34,985 nucleotides of DNA. It comes from Candidatus Omnitrophota bacterium (GTDB taxonomy: Bacteria > Omnitrophota > Gorgyraeia > Gygaellales > Profunditerraquicolaceae). The stretch lies in NCBI GenBank assembly GCA_026387265.1, contig JAPLLZ010000030.1, positions 1 to 34,985 on the forward strand. The letters run 5' to 3'. Below are positions 16,980 to 25,648 of this stretch, piece after piece. Position numbers and translations under genes: made by a program. How positions within the stretch are numbered: the first letter of the stretch is position 1; every line of letters begins with the position of its first letter. Below the pieces are notes generated by a model. It saw nothing but the letters and a program-made list of their open reading frames with translations. It ran no database searches and was not told the origin of the DNA.

Positions 16980-17844
16980 TGACCGGTTTGGTGAATTTTT
17001 ATTAAATATTCCGGCAATCCGGGCGTTAAAAGAAGCGTACCCGCAAGCAGAGCTTACTTTGGCGGTAAATTCTGCGGTTTGTGAGTTGGCTAATACTGTT
17101 AAGTGTGCGGATCAGGTGGTGGATTGGGATGGTATTAGGAAAAGATTAAGTAAATATAAATTTGATCTAGTTGTTGTCTTAAATCCGACTAAAGTTGCTC
17201 ACCAAAGTATTTTTCTGGCGGGTATCCCAATGCGTGTCGGCTATAACCGAAAATTCGGGTTTTTGCTTACGCATAAATTAAAAGATACCAAACATATTGG
17301 CAATCGGCATGAGGTTGATGCTAACCTAGAGTTAGTAGGATTGCTGGGGATAAAAACTTTTGATAAAACTATCGTGGTTAAAGTAGATGATAATCTATAT
17401 AAATATTTTATTAATCAAAAAATTGTTATTATTCATCCTTTTACTAGCGACCCGGTTAAACAGTGGCCGATTGAACGGTTTAACCAGCTGGCAGGGCGTG
17501 TTAGGTCTGAGTTGGATGTAAAGGTGGTTATGGTAGGTTTGTCGCACAGTTTACTGCAGCTTGATGCAAATATTATCAATATGATTAATCAAACTTCTTT
17601 ACCGGAATTAGCGGCATTGTTGAAGCGCGGATGTTTGCTTGTTACAGGTGATAGCGGGCCGATGCATCTGGCTGCTGCTGTGGGTACTTCAGTGATCGCT
17701 TTGTTTAGAAATGACCTGTTTGGTAAAACCGCAAAACGCTGGGGGCCCTGGGGTAGTGGGCACGCCGTAATTGAAAAATCCAGTTTAGGCGATATAACTG
17801 TAGATGAGGTTTTTAATAAGATTAAGGAGGTATTGAATAGATGA
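16951..17844 (+). CDS. Glycosyltransferase family 9 (heptosyltransferase-like)
   Basis: 297 residues in a GT-B arrangement: N-terminal KKILVIRNDRFGEFLLNIPAIRALKEAYP, the RxDRFGDxxL-type motif of ADP-heptose:LPS heptosyltransferases, and C-terminal LLVTGDSGPMHLAAAVGTSVIALF, the conserved Asp-Ser-Gly-Pro-x-His donor-binding segment. It transfers heptose or a related sugar to the LPS inner core on the cytoplasmic side. The C-terminal half is slightly short. It starts inside the previous GT2 gene (29-nt overlap) and ends with an ATGA overlap with manC. A relative is encoded at 19220, and GmhB at 22231 supports a heptose pathway. Confidence 0.88.
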   Translation: MVKKILVIRNDRFGEFLLNIPAIRALKEAYPQAELTLAVNSAVCELANTVKCADQVVDWDGIRKRLSKYKFDLVVVLNPTKVAHQSIFLAGIPMRVGYNRKFGFLLTHKLKDTKHIGNRHEVDANLELVGLLGIKTFDKTIVVKVDDNLYKYFINQKIVIIHPFTSDPVKQWPIERFNQLAGRVRSELDVKVVMVGLSHSLLQLDANIINMINQTSLPELAALLKRGCLLVTGDSGPMHLAAAVGTSVIALFRNDLFGKTAKRWGPWGSGHAVIEKSSLGDITVDEVFNKIKEVLNR

Positions 17845-19223
17845 ATTATGCTGTAATTTTGGCCGGCGGAGTAGGAAGCAGATTCTGGCCGTTTTCCCGC
17901 GAGCTTGAGCCAAAGCAGTTTATGAAAATTATCGGTCAACACAGCCTGCTGCAGGCGACTATTCAACGGTTAAGCGGATTGGTAAGCCCGTCTCGTATTT
18001 ATGTGATTACGAACAAAATTTATTTTTATGAAGTAAAGGCCCAGGTTGCCAAGTTTCGCATTCCGGATAAAAATATAATTTTAGAACCGCAAGGTAAAAA
18101 TACCGCTCCGGCTGTAGGATTGTGCGCAAAATTAATCGGTCAAATCGATCCCGACGCGGTACTTTTAGTTTTACCTTCCGATCACTACATTAAAAATGTG
18201 GGTAATTTTAAAGCCACACTTAAAAAAGCAGTCGCTTGCGCTAAAAATAATTTTTTAGTTACATTGGGAATTAAGCCTACTACGCCATCTATAGGGTATG
18301 GTTATATAAAAGTAGGCAAGAAAAGTAGCGGCCATTTGCAGGTGCAGAAATTTCTGGAAAAGCCTGATTTGAATAAGGCCCGGGAATACTTTAAGGATAA
18401 AAGTTTTTACTGGAATAGCGGTATGTTTATTTGGAAGGCTTCGGTATTATTAGAAGAAATCAGGGCGTATTTACCAGGTTTATACTCTAGTCTGAAATTA
18501 ATAAATTCCGTTGATGATATTCCTAAAGTTTGGCCGCAGATTGAAGCTATCTCAGTTGATTATGGAATTATGGAACATTCTAAGCGTATTGCACTTATTC
18601 CTTCTAACTTTTATTGGACGGATTTAGGTAGTTGGGAGGCTTTGTCGGAGGTATTCCCGAAAGATAGAAAAGGAAATATCGTAAGCGGTAATGCTTTAAA
18701 TCTGGATAGTCAGGGTGTTTGTGTGTTTTCCATGGGCAATCGCTTAGTTTCAACTATTGGTATTAAAGATGCAATTATCGCAGATACTCCGGATGCTTTG
18801 TTGGTTTGTAACCGGGATAAAACCCAGGATGTGAAGAAATTAGTAGAGTTGATGAAGTCGCTAAATCGCAAGGAACATCTTGCGCATTTAACGGAAAGAA
18901 GACCGTGGGGGTCGTTTACAGTTTTACAGCAGGGAGTTGGTTTTAAAATCAAGCTTATTGAAATTGCCCCGCATAAGCGTTTAAGTTTGCAGCGGCATAA
19001 GAACCGGGCTGAACATTGGGTAGTAGTTTTTGGTACGGCCAAAGTGGTAAGCGGGCACAGAGTTGTTTTGGTGCGCAGTAACCAGAGTATTTATATTTCT
19101 AAAGGTAAAAAACATCGTTTAGAAAATACTACCGATAAGCCATTAAGGATTGTTGAGGTGCAAACCGGAAGCTATCTTGGCGAAGATGATATTGAAAGAT
19201 TCGATGATGATTTTAAAAGATGA
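17841..19223 (+). CDS. manC: Mannose-1-phosphate guanylyltransferase / mannose-6-phosphate isomerase (bifunctional)
   Basis: A 460-residue two-domain enzyme. The N-terminal GDP-mannose pyrophosphorylase domain begins AVILAGGVGSRFWPFSRELEPKQF (residues 4-27), followed by VLPSDHYI and FLEKPD. The C-terminal cupin-type isomerase domain has RPWGSFTVL, LQRHKNRAEHWVVVFGTAKV (metal-binding His/Gln/Glu) and GEDDIERFDDDF at the end. It makes GDP-mannose for glycan synthesis or as precursor of GDP-deoxysugars. Overlaps both neighbours by 4 nt, so it belongs to the glycosyltransferase operon. Phosphomannomutase is not in the window. Confidence 0.95.
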   Translation: MNYAVILAGGVGSRFWPFSRELEPKQFMKIIGQHSLLQATIQRLSGLVSPSRIYVITNKIYFYEVKAQVAKFRIPDKNIILEPQGKNTAPAVGLCAKLIGQIDPDAVLLVLPSDHYIKNVGNFKATLKKAVACAKNNFLVTLGIKPTTPSIGYGYIKVGKKSSGHLQVQKFLEKPDLNKAREYFKDKSFYWNSGMFIWKASVLLEEIRAYLPGLYSSLKLINSVDDIPKVWPQIEAISVDYGIMEHSKRIALIPSNFYWTDLGSWEALSEVFPKDRKGNIVSGNALNLDSQGVCVFSMGNRLVSTIGIKDAIIADTPDALLVCNRDKTQDVKKLVELMKSLNRKEHLAHLTERRPWGSFTVLQQGVGFKIKLIEIAPHKRLSLQRHKNRAEHWVVVFGTAKVVSGHRVVLVRSNQSIYISKGKKHRLENTTDKPLRIVEVQTGSYLGEDDIERFDDDFKR

Positions 19224-20290
19224 AAAAGATTTTAATTATTAATCCGTTTGGTATAGGGGATGTATTGTTTACTACGCCGGTAATTGCAGCGCTAAAGCAG
19301 CAGTTTCCAGAAAGTTGGATTGCTTATTGGTCGAATTTACGCGTAAAGCCGATTTTGGAAAGTAATCCTCAAATTAGCAAGGTTTTTGCTCTTTCGCGCG
19401 GTGACCTTAAAAAAATTTATCAGGAGTCATTCTTTAAAGGGTTATGGGAAGCGTTTAAGTTATTTAGGCGGATAAAAAAAGAGCATTTTGATATTTGTCT
19501 TGATTTTTCTCTTGATCACCGCTATAGTCTACTGGCAAAAATAATCGGAATCAAGAAGCGGATAGGTTTTAATTATAAAGGCAGAGGAAGGTTTTTGACT
19601 GATCGTTTTGATCTGGAGAGCTATCAGGATAAACATGTGGTGGTATATTACCTCCAACTGCTTAAATTTCTAAATATTCCGGCAAAAGATAATAATTTGT
19701 TTCTCAATGTCCTCCCGGAGGATGAAATAAAGGCTAGAAATATACTTGCGGCAGCAGGGATCGAAGAGAATGATTGCGTTATTGGTGTTTTTCCCGGGGC
19801 CGGAGGTAGTTGGGGTAAGGATGCTATGGTTAAACATTGGCCGGCACTGAAATTTGCCCAAGTAGCCGATAAATTGATGGTTAAATTTGGCGCCAAGGTA
19901 ATAATTCTAGGTGATGAATCTGAGCGTAAGATTGCTGAAGTAGTTCTGCATGCTATGTGCGATAAGCCAATCGATTTAGTGGGAAAAATCGGGCTAGACA
20001 TTTTACCGGCGGTAATTAAAAATTGTAATTTATTAATTACTAATGACGGTGGACCGATGCATATGGCAGTGGCTTTGGGGGTTAAAACCGTCGCGGTATT
20101 TGGTCCGGTTAGTGAGGTAGTTTATGGACCTTATCCGGTTAGTAGCCAGCATGCAGTTTTAAAAACAGACCTAGATTGCCGTCCATGCTATAAAAATTTC
20201 CGGCTTATGGCTTGTGACAGAGATAAAGAATGTTTGAAGCAGGTAAGCGTAGATGCAGTATTTGATGAAGCGGTAAGATTACTATCTTAA
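19220..20290 (+). CDS. Glycosyltransferase family 9, heptosyltransferase II-like
   Basis: A 356-residue GT-B protein: ILIINPFGIGDVLFTTPVIAALKQQFP (GxGDxLxxTP motif), VIGVFPGAGGSWGKD in the donor-binding domain, and LLITNDGGPMHMAVALGVKTVAVFGP near the C-terminus. It contains a C-terminal cysteine cluster (DCRPCYKNF, MACDRDKECL) seen in many WaaF/RfaF-like proteins (pattern known for the family, role unclear). Likely adds heptose or another sugar to LPS core. Coupled to manC by ATGA. It is probably not the functional twin of the product at 16951, since only the ends of the proteins look alike. Confidence 0.9.
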   Translation: MKKILIINPFGIGDVLFTTPVIAALKQQFPESWIAYWSNLRVKPILESNPQISKVFALSRGDLKKIYQESFFKGLWEAFKLFRRIKKEHFDICLDFSLDHRYSLLAKIIGIKKRIGFNYKGRGRFLTDRFDLESYQDKHVVVYYLQLLKFLNIPAKDNNLFLNVLPEDEIKARNILAAAGIEENDCVIGVFPGAGGSWGKDAMVKHWPALKFAQVADKLMVKFGAKVIILGDESERKIAEVVLHAMCDKPIDLVGKIGLDILPAVIKNCNLLITNDGGPMHMAVALGVKTVAVFGPVSEVVYGPYPVSSQHAVLKTDLDCRPCYKNFRLMACDRDKECLKQVSVDAVFDEAVRLLS

Positions 20291-20301
20291 AGGAACAAAT
20301 A

Positions 20302-21420
20302 ATGAAAATATCGGCGTTAGATCTAAAAAAGCAAATTGAGCCTTTACGTCAGGAGCTAGATGCCGGGATAAAAGAAGTAATTGATAATACCAGTTTTATA
20401 TTGGGATCTGGGGTGGATAAGTTTGAGCGGCATGTTGTTGAATATTCCGGAGCGCAATATGCTATTGGAGTTTCCAATGGTACTGATGCCATAAGCTTAA
20501 GTTTGTTGGCATTAGGTATTGAGCCGAATGATGGGGTAATTTGCCCGGCATTTACTTATTATGCCACCGCAGGTGCTGCAGCAAATATTGGTGCGCGTCC
20601 GGTTTTTGCGGATATTGATGAAGATACGTATAATATTTCGCTTAAAAGTATAGAAACAGTATTAGCTAAAAAGAACAAGTTTAAGATTAAGGCGATTATC
20701 CCAGTTCATCTTTACGGGGCTTGCGCCGATATGGATGGAGTGTTAAGGTTGGCGCGTAAGCATAAGATTAAAGTTGTCGAGGATACAGCGCAGGCTTTTG
20801 GTGCAGAGTATAAGGGTAAGAAAGCCGGCACGCTGGGTGATTGCGGGGCAGTGAGTTTTTATCCAGGCAAAAATTTAGGTGCATTTGGCGATGCAGGATT
20901 AATTTTAACGAATAATAAAACACTGGCTGAAAAACTCAGAGTTTTACGTAATCAGGGGAATAAGGATAAATATTATCATACGGTTTTGGGTCGCAACAAT
21001 CGCATGGACACTATTCAAGCGGTAGTGCTGGATATTAAGTTAAGATATCTGGATCTTTGGAATAGTTCCCGGCAGGAGGTTGCGCAATATTATAATAAGA
21101 ATTTAGCGGGGTTAAATGTTAAGCTGCCGGTTGTCCCTGTTTATTCTACGCATATTTATCATCAGTATGTGCTTAGGACTTCAGTTTCTAATAAGCTGTT
21201 TATGAATTATCTGCAGGAAAAAGGAATAGATTCCCGGGTGTTTTATCCTGTCCCTTTGCATTTGCAGAAGTGTTTCAAATATTTAGGATATAAGGCTGGC
21301 GATTTTCCGCAAGCAGAGAAGGCAGCCAAGCAAACCTTTACTTTACCTATTTATCCGGAGTTAACTAAGGAAGAAAAGGATTATATTATTCAAACTGTGA
21401 AGGAGTTTATCCATGGCTAA
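20302..21420 (+). CDS. DegT/DnrJ/EryC1 sugar aminotransferase
   Basis: A 372-residue PLP-dependent aminotransferase: KQIEPLRQELDAGIKEVIDNTSFILGSGVDKFE, VSNGTDAISLSLLALGI, DTAQAFGAEYKGKKAGTLGDCG, and the Schiff-base Lys190 in FYPGKNLGAFGDAG. Unlike RfbH it keeps the lysine, so it makes an amino sugar from a keto-sugar nucleotide. It resembles the WbpE/FdtB/QdtB-type group that forms 3-amino sugars; the exact substrate is inferred poorly. ATG with AAAGGAA upstream. It overlaps the following glycosyltransferase gene by 8 nt, suggesting that the product sugar is used by these neighbouring transferases. Confidence 0.92.
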   Translation: MKISALDLKKQIEPLRQELDAGIKEVIDNTSFILGSGVDKFERHVVEYSGAQYAIGVSNGTDAISLSLLALGIEPNDGVICPAFTYYATAGAAANIGARPVFADIDEDTYNISLKSIETVLAKKNKFKIKAIIPVHLYGACADMDGVLRLARKHKIKVVEDTAQAFGAEYKGKKAGTLGDCGAVSFYPGKNLGAFGDAGLILTNNKTLAEKLRVLRNQGNKDKYYHTVLGRNNRMDTIQAVVLDIKLRYLDLWNSSRQEVAQYYNKNLAGLNVKLPVVPVYSTHIYHQYVLRTSVSNKLFMNYLQEKGIDSRVFYPVPLHLQKCFKYLGYKAGDFPQAEKAAKQTFTLPIYPELTKEEKDYIIQTVKEFIHG

Positions 21421-22168
21421 ATTATCAGTGATGATTTTAACAAAAAATGAAGAGTCTTGTATTGCCGATTGCCTGGAGTCAGTGAAATGGGCGGATGAAG
21501 TTATTGTAGTAGATGATGAGAGTACGGATAAGACGATAGAAATTGTAAAGAAGTATAATGTTAAGCTTTTTTTCCGCAAAATGGATATTGAGGGTAAACA
21601 CCGGAATTGGGGGTATGCTCAGGCGCAAAATCAATGGGTTTTAAGTTTAGACGCGGATGAGGTAGTTACTCCGGGGTTAAAAATCGAGATCCAGCAGGCG
21701 ATTGAATCTACAGAATTTGTGGCTTATGATATTCCGCTGCGTAATTTTATCAGTAATTATTGGGTGCGCTACGGTGGTTGGTATCCGGCTTCTAAAGTGC
21801 GGCTTTTTAAGAAAGATAAATTTAAGTATGAAGAGGCACAAGTGCATCCGCGGGCGTTTATTGACGGAGCTTGCGGGCATTTAAAATCTGATATTATTCA
21901 TCGGGGATATCCGGATTTAGAGCATTTCTTAAATAGCGTTAACCGTCAGTCAACCTTAGAAGCGCAAAAGTGGATTGAAACCGGACGTAAAATGACTTTG
22001 TTGTGGGCTACCTGGAGAGCGGTGGATCGTTTTTTTAGAAGGTATCTTAGGAAGAAGGCGTATAAAGATGGGATGTACGGGTTTATTATTTCATTTTTCG
22101 ATACGTTGTATCAGATATTAAGTTATGCTAAGTTTCGGGAGATGCAAAGATCATCTGGTGGCAAGTAA
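21413..22168 (+). CDS. WaaE/KdtX-like glycosyltransferase family 2
   Basis: A 251-residue GT2 protein: LSVMILTKNEESCIADCLESVKWADEVIVVDDESTDKT, LSLDADEVV (DxD-type Asp-Ala-Asp-Glu), YGGWYPASKVRLFKKDKFKYEEAQVHPR, and the C-terminal RRYLRKKAYKDGMYGFIISFF, all typical of WaaE/KdtX LPS-core glycosyltransferases. Similar in architecture to the product at 12755. AAGGAG ends 6 nt before the ATG inside the preceding gene. A 28-bp palindrome follows its stop by 9 nt and probably ends this transcription unit or marks a repeat insertion. Confidence 0.9.
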   Translation: MAKLSVMILTKNEESCIADCLESVKWADEVIVVDDESTDKTIEIVKKYNVKLFFRKMDIEGKHRNWGYAQAQNQWVLSLDADEVVTPGLKIEIQQAIESTEFVAYDIPLRNFISNYWVRYGGWYPASKVRLFKKDKFKYEEAQVHPRAFIDGACGHLKSDIIHRGYPDLEHFLNSVNRQSTLEAQKWIETGRKMTLLWATWRAVDRFFRRYLRKKAYKDGMYGFIISFFDTLYQILSYAKFREMQRSSGGK

Positions 22169-22177
22169 AAGGATAAT

Positions 22178-22205
22178 GTAGAGACGCAAAATTTTGCGTC
22201 TCTAC
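22178..22205. repeat. 28-bp perfect palindrome between GT2 and gmhB
   Basis: GTAGAGACGCAAAA followed immediately by its exact reverse complement, 14 bp per arm with no loop. No uridine-rich tail follows, so it is a poor intrinsic terminator. It resembles short palindromic elements scattered through intergenic spaces of many bacterial genomes. It fills nearly half of the only gap (62 nt) between the glycosyltransferase genes and gmhB. Confidence 0.85.
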
Positions 22206-22230
22206 TAAATAACATAATCGATTTACTGCT

Positions 22231-22770
22231 ATGAAAATTGTATTTTTAGATCGAGATGGAGTAATTAATAAATACCCCGGGGATAAGTTATATGTAACTT
22301 CACTCAGGAAGTTTAGATTTTTGCCAAACGCTAAAAAAGCAATTGCTTTGTTGAGCAAGTCGGGGTGTAAAGTATTTGTTGCTTCTAATCAGGCAGGGGT
22401 AGGTAAAGGTACTTACAGCCAAAAAACCCTTGATCTTATAACGGCTAAAATGCTTACTAGTATCGAAAAAGAAGGTGGTTTGATCAATCAGGTTTATTAT
22501 TGTACTCATCGTAAAGAGGCGGATTGTTCCTGCCGTAAACCAAAACCAGGATTATTGAAAAAGGCGGCGCATGATTCTGGTTTTAATTTAAAGGCTGCTT
22601 ATTTTATTGGCGATACAATACGTGATGTATTTACTGCGCAGGCATCCGGATGTAAGTCTATATTGGTATTAAGCGGCAAAGAAAAACTAGCTAATCAGAA
22701 AAACTGGGAAACCAAGCCGGATTTTGTATTTAAGGATCTCCTTGCAGCCGCAAAATTTTTAACTAAATGA
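22231..22770 (+). CDS. gmhB: D-glycero-D-manno-heptose 1,7-bisphosphate 7-phosphatase
   Basis: A 179-residue HAD phosphatase. The catalytic Asp7-x-Asp9 is in FLDRDGVIN, ASNQAGVGKG is HAD motif II, and FIGDTIRDVF is motif IV. The zinc-binding insert that separates GmhB from other HADs is present: Cys91-x-His93, Cys99, Cys101 in YYCTHRKEADCSCRKPKPG. It removes the 7-phosphate in ADP-heptose synthesis, consistent with the two GT9 heptosyltransferase-like genes upstream. No Shine-Dalgarno is visible before the ATG (ATTTACTGCT), and a palindrome lies 25 nt upstream. A histidinol-phosphatase role is possible for this family, but the context favours heptose. Confidence 0.92.
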   Translation: MKIVFLDRDGVINKYPGDKLYVTSLRKFRFLPNAKKAIALLSKSGCKVFVASNQAGVGKGTYSQKTLDLITAKMLTSIEKEGGLINQVYYCTHRKEADCSCRKPKPGLLKKAAHDSGFNLKAAYFIGDTIRDVFTAQASGCKSILVLSGKEKLANQKNWETKPDFVFKDLLAAAKFLTK

Positions 22771-23858
22771 AAGTACTGATTGTTCATGCTTCAGCCGGGG
22801 CTGGGCACCGCCGAGCGGCAGAAGCAATATATAATTATTTAAAAGAAAACTCCCCCGAGTTGGATTTAGTGCTTTTAGACGCTCTGGATAAGACTAATGC
22901 TCTGTTCAAATTTGATTATACTAAAGGCTATTCGTTTTTAGTTCATTATGCTACGAGAATATGGCATTGGGCTTTTTTAGTCACAGATTTTAAATTTCTG
23001 CGGCCGATTAGCCGGTTTCTGGCACGCTTAATTAATTGTATTAATTCACAAAGGCTAGTTCATTATTTTGTTCACGAGAATCCCGATGTAATTGTTTCTA
23101 CCCATTTTCTTCCTTCTGAGTTAGCGGCGGGCCTAAAAAAGAAACATAAGATAAACTCAAAATTAATCACAGTGATTACGGATTATGGTGTACACCCTTT
23201 TTGGATTTCTGCCGGAACGGATCTGTATGTGGTGGCGTCGGATTTTACAAAGCAAAGATTAGTAATGGAAGGGGTAGATGCCGGGAAAATTAGTGTTTTG
23301 GGGTTACCTTTTGACCCAAAGTTTTTAAGGCATTTTGACCGCAGAGTGGTTTGTCATAAAATCGGAATCGACCATAAGCAGTTTACTGTTTTGTTAATGA
23401 CCGGTTCTTTTGGTTTAGGGCCGCTAGAAGAAATTGTGGAGGCTTTACATAAGGATTGTCAGGTTTTAGTGGTTTGCGCCGGTAATAAGAAGCTTTATAA
23501 CAAGTTACTTAAAAAGAACCTAGAGAACGTTAAAGTGTTTGGTTTTATTTCCAACACTGAAGAATTAATGGCTGCATCTCAAGTAATTATCACTAAGCCA
23601 GGCGGTTCAACAATTACCGAGGTGTTAATTATGGAACTTCCGGTTGTGTTTATTAGCGCTATACCGGGACAGGAAACAGCCAATGTAAAAGCATTGTCAG
23701 AATATGGTATTGGGATAACTCCTAAAAACATCGAAGAAATTAGAAATTTTGTTTTGGATCTAAAAAATAATCCTCAAAAAATTTTAGAGTTAAGGCAGAA
23801 GATTAGGGAAGTACAAAAGCCGTTTGCGTGTAAGGAGCTGGCTAGTGTTATACGCTAA
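22767..23858 (+). CDS. MGDG-synthase/UgtP-like glycosyltransferase (GT28)
   Basis: A 363-residue GT-B protein. The N-terminal domain has VLIVHASAGAGHRRAAEAI (the HxSxGxGH motif of monogalactosyl- and processive diglucosyl-diacylglycerol synthases), then VDVxxLDAL-like text and DVIVSTHFLPSELAAGL. The C-terminal GT28 domain has VLLMTGSFGLG and ITKPGGSTITEVLIMELPVVF. The related MurG shares the fold but not the N-terminal motif. Predicted to glycosylate diacylglycerol or another lipid at the inner leaflet. Coupled to gmhB by ATGA and overlapping priA by 14 nt. Confidence 0.88.
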   Translation: MKVLIVHASAGAGHRRAAEAIYNYLKENSPELDLVLLDALDKTNALFKFDYTKGYSFLVHYATRIWHWAFLVTDFKFLRPISRFLARLINCINSQRLVHYFVHENPDVIVSTHFLPSELAAGLKKKHKINSKLITVITDYGVHPFWISAGTDLYVVASDFTKQRLVMEGVDAGKISVLGLPFDPKFLRHFDRRVVCHKIGIDHKQFTVLLMTGSFGLGPLEEIVEALHKDCQVLVVCAGNKKLYNKLLKKNLENVKVFGFISNTEELMAASQVIITKPGGSTITEVLIMELPVVFISAIPGQETANVKALSEYGIGITPKNIEEIRNFVLDLKNNPQKILELRQKIREVQKPFACKELASVIR

Positions 23859-25641
23859 TGTGGTATTAGGTTTACCAATTGAAGGCCCGTTTGACTATCT
23901 TGTGTCCGTGGATTTAGAAAGCAAAATTAATATTGGAGTAAGGGTTTGGGTAAATTTCCGCAACAAAAAAGTAGTTGCCTACGTAGTAGAATTAAATAAT
24001 AAAACTAAAATTAAGCAAGTCAAAGAGATCCTTTCGGTTATTGATACTTATCCGGTTTTGAATGAATCGCTGCTTTTATTAACTAAAAGATTAGCGCAAT
24101 ACTATTGTTGTTCTTGGGGGGAGGCGATTGATGCTGCGCTTCCGGATGAATTGAGAAAAGGTAGCAAGGTTGATTTGGTTTCTTCGGATTCGGTGTTGCC
24201 TCAGGATGATTGTCCCCGTTCGCTTTTTGTCCAGGGTTTTGACCGGATGCCGGTTTACCTGAGAGAAATTAAAAAATCCCTAGTGGAAAAAAAGTCAGTA
24301 ATTTTTTTATGCAGCAATATTGTAATGGTGAAAAAAGTAGAAGAAGCTGTCCGGGATAGTTTAGGGGTAGGAGTTTTTATTGCTTACCGTAAACAGCCCG
24401 ATGAAGCAGAAGTTTGGAGTAAGATTAAGCAGGCAGATAACTGTGTGGTGGTGGGGACGCGTTCAGGTATCTTTTCTCCGGTTAATAATCTGGGATTAAT
24501 AATTATCGATCAAGAGGATGATCAGGTATATAAACAGGAACAGGTTCCGCATTATCATGCCCGGGAAGTTGCCTTGATGCGTGCGCAGATTCAGGGGGCA
24601 AAGGTGGTTTTGGGCAGTCATTGTTTGTCCCTGGAAAGCTACTATTCTTTACAGAAAGATAAATTAGACCTGGAAGTTATTCCTGCGAAACTTACTTATC
24701 CTCAGGTTAAGGTTATTGATGTGCGCCGGTTAGCCTATGCGGAAAGAAAAAACCGTTCTATGTTTTCTAAGTTTTTGGTTGATGCGATACAAATCGCTCT
24801 GCTTGAAAAAGGTAAAATTTTGTTAGTGATTAATCGTAAAGGTTTTGCGACCACGGTTGCCTGTCATAACTGCGGCGTAGCTTTAAAATGCCCGCGTTGC
24901 AATATTAATTTGGTATTGCATTTCGATGGTAATGAATTAAAATGCCACCATTGTAATTTTAAAATGCCGTTACCTAAGATCTGCCCGAACTGTAGCGCCG
25001 GGTATATTAAATATTTTGGTCTAGGTACGGAAAAAGTAGAAAGTGAATTGGCTAGGATTTTTCCGCAGGCGCGTATCGGCCAGGATATTGTTGTGGCCAC
25101 TGGCGCAGTATTTAGTCAACAAGAGCTAAACTTTGATTTGATTGGAGTAATGGTAATTGATGATTCGCTTAACCGGGTGGATTATCGTGCAGCAGAAAAG
25201 ACTTTCTTTATGCTTTCCGGTATTATTAATCTGACTTCTAAAAAGGTGATTATTCAGAGCTCTAATTCCGGCCATCATTGTTTCCAGGCTTTGATTAAGA
25301 ATGACCCGCAACTTTTTTTAAAAGAAGAGCTTAAGCAGCGTAGGCAGATGAACTTTGTTCCTTTTAGTCACATGATTCTGCTAAAAATGCGGGGAAGGGA
25401 TTTGGATAAAGTTAAAAAATCTGCCCAGAGTTTATTTCAAAGACTAAGTGAAATAAAAACTAACAGCTTAAAACTGCTTTCTCTTAATCCGGGGCAGCCG
25501 GCTAAGCTGCGAGGTAATTTTTATTATCAGATATTGATGCGTACCCCGAATGTGGAGAGGGCAAACCGTTTTATAAAATTACACTTAAAAGATGGGCATT
25601 ATTCAGGTATAATAGTGACTGTAGATGTAGATCCGGTTTAG
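23845..25641 (+). CDS. priA: PriA-like replication restart protein with lost helicase motifs
   Basis: 598 residues, against about 730 in E. coli PriA. The N-terminal 3'-DNA-binding domain (LYANVVLGLPIEGPFDYLV) and winged-helix region (YYCCSWGEAIDAALP) are well kept, as is the cysteine-rich zinc region (CHNC, CPRC, CHHC, CPNC) and the C-terminal domain. The helicase motifs are not: Walker A GSGKTEVYL reads DRMPVYL at 133-139, the DEEHD box reads DQEDD at 222-226, GTQMLAKGHD is unrecognisable, and the motif VI arginines are replaced (SGIINLTSKK). GTRSGIF and YKQEQVPHYHAREVAL survive. Start GTG 23845 was chosen over TTG 23824: AAGGAG at 23832-23837 is 7 nt away and the N-terminus then matches the family. 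Probably a structural primosome loader without ATPase activity. Confidence 0.9.
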   Translation: MLYANVVLGLPIEGPFDYLVSVDLESKINIGVRVWVNFRNKKVVAYVVELNNKTKIKQVKEILSVIDTYPVLNESLLLLTKRLAQYYCCSWGEAIDAALPDELRKGSKVDLVSSDSVLPQDDCPRSLFVQGFDRMPVYLREIKKSLVEKKSVIFLCSNIVMVKKVEEAVRDSLGVGVFIAYRKQPDEAEVWSKIKQADNCVVVGTRSGIFSPVNNLGLIIIDQEDDQVYKQEQVPHYHAREVALMRAQIQGAKVVLGSHCLSLESYYSLQKDKLDLEVIPAKLTYPQVKVIDVRRLAYAERKNRSMFSKFLVDAIQIALLEKGKILLVINRKGFATTVACHNCGVALKCPRCNINLVLHFDGNELKCHHCNFKMPLPKICPNCSAGYIKYFGLGTEKVESELARIFPQARIGQDIVVATGAVFSQQELNFDLIGVMVIDDSLNRVDYRAAEKTFFMLSGIINLTSKKVIIQSSNSGHHCFQALIKNDPQLFLKEELKQRRQMNFVPFSHMILLKMRGRDLDKVKKSAQSLFQRLSEIKTNSLKLLSLNPGQPAKLRGNFYYQILMRTPNVERANRFIKLHLKDGHYSGIIVTVDVDPV

Positions 25642-25648
25642 AAAGCAT

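Noticed and set aside
22194-22218. Promoter for gmhB using TTGCGT and CATAAT
   Set aside because: The spacer is only 13 nt and the -35 lies inside the palindrome; too weak to list.
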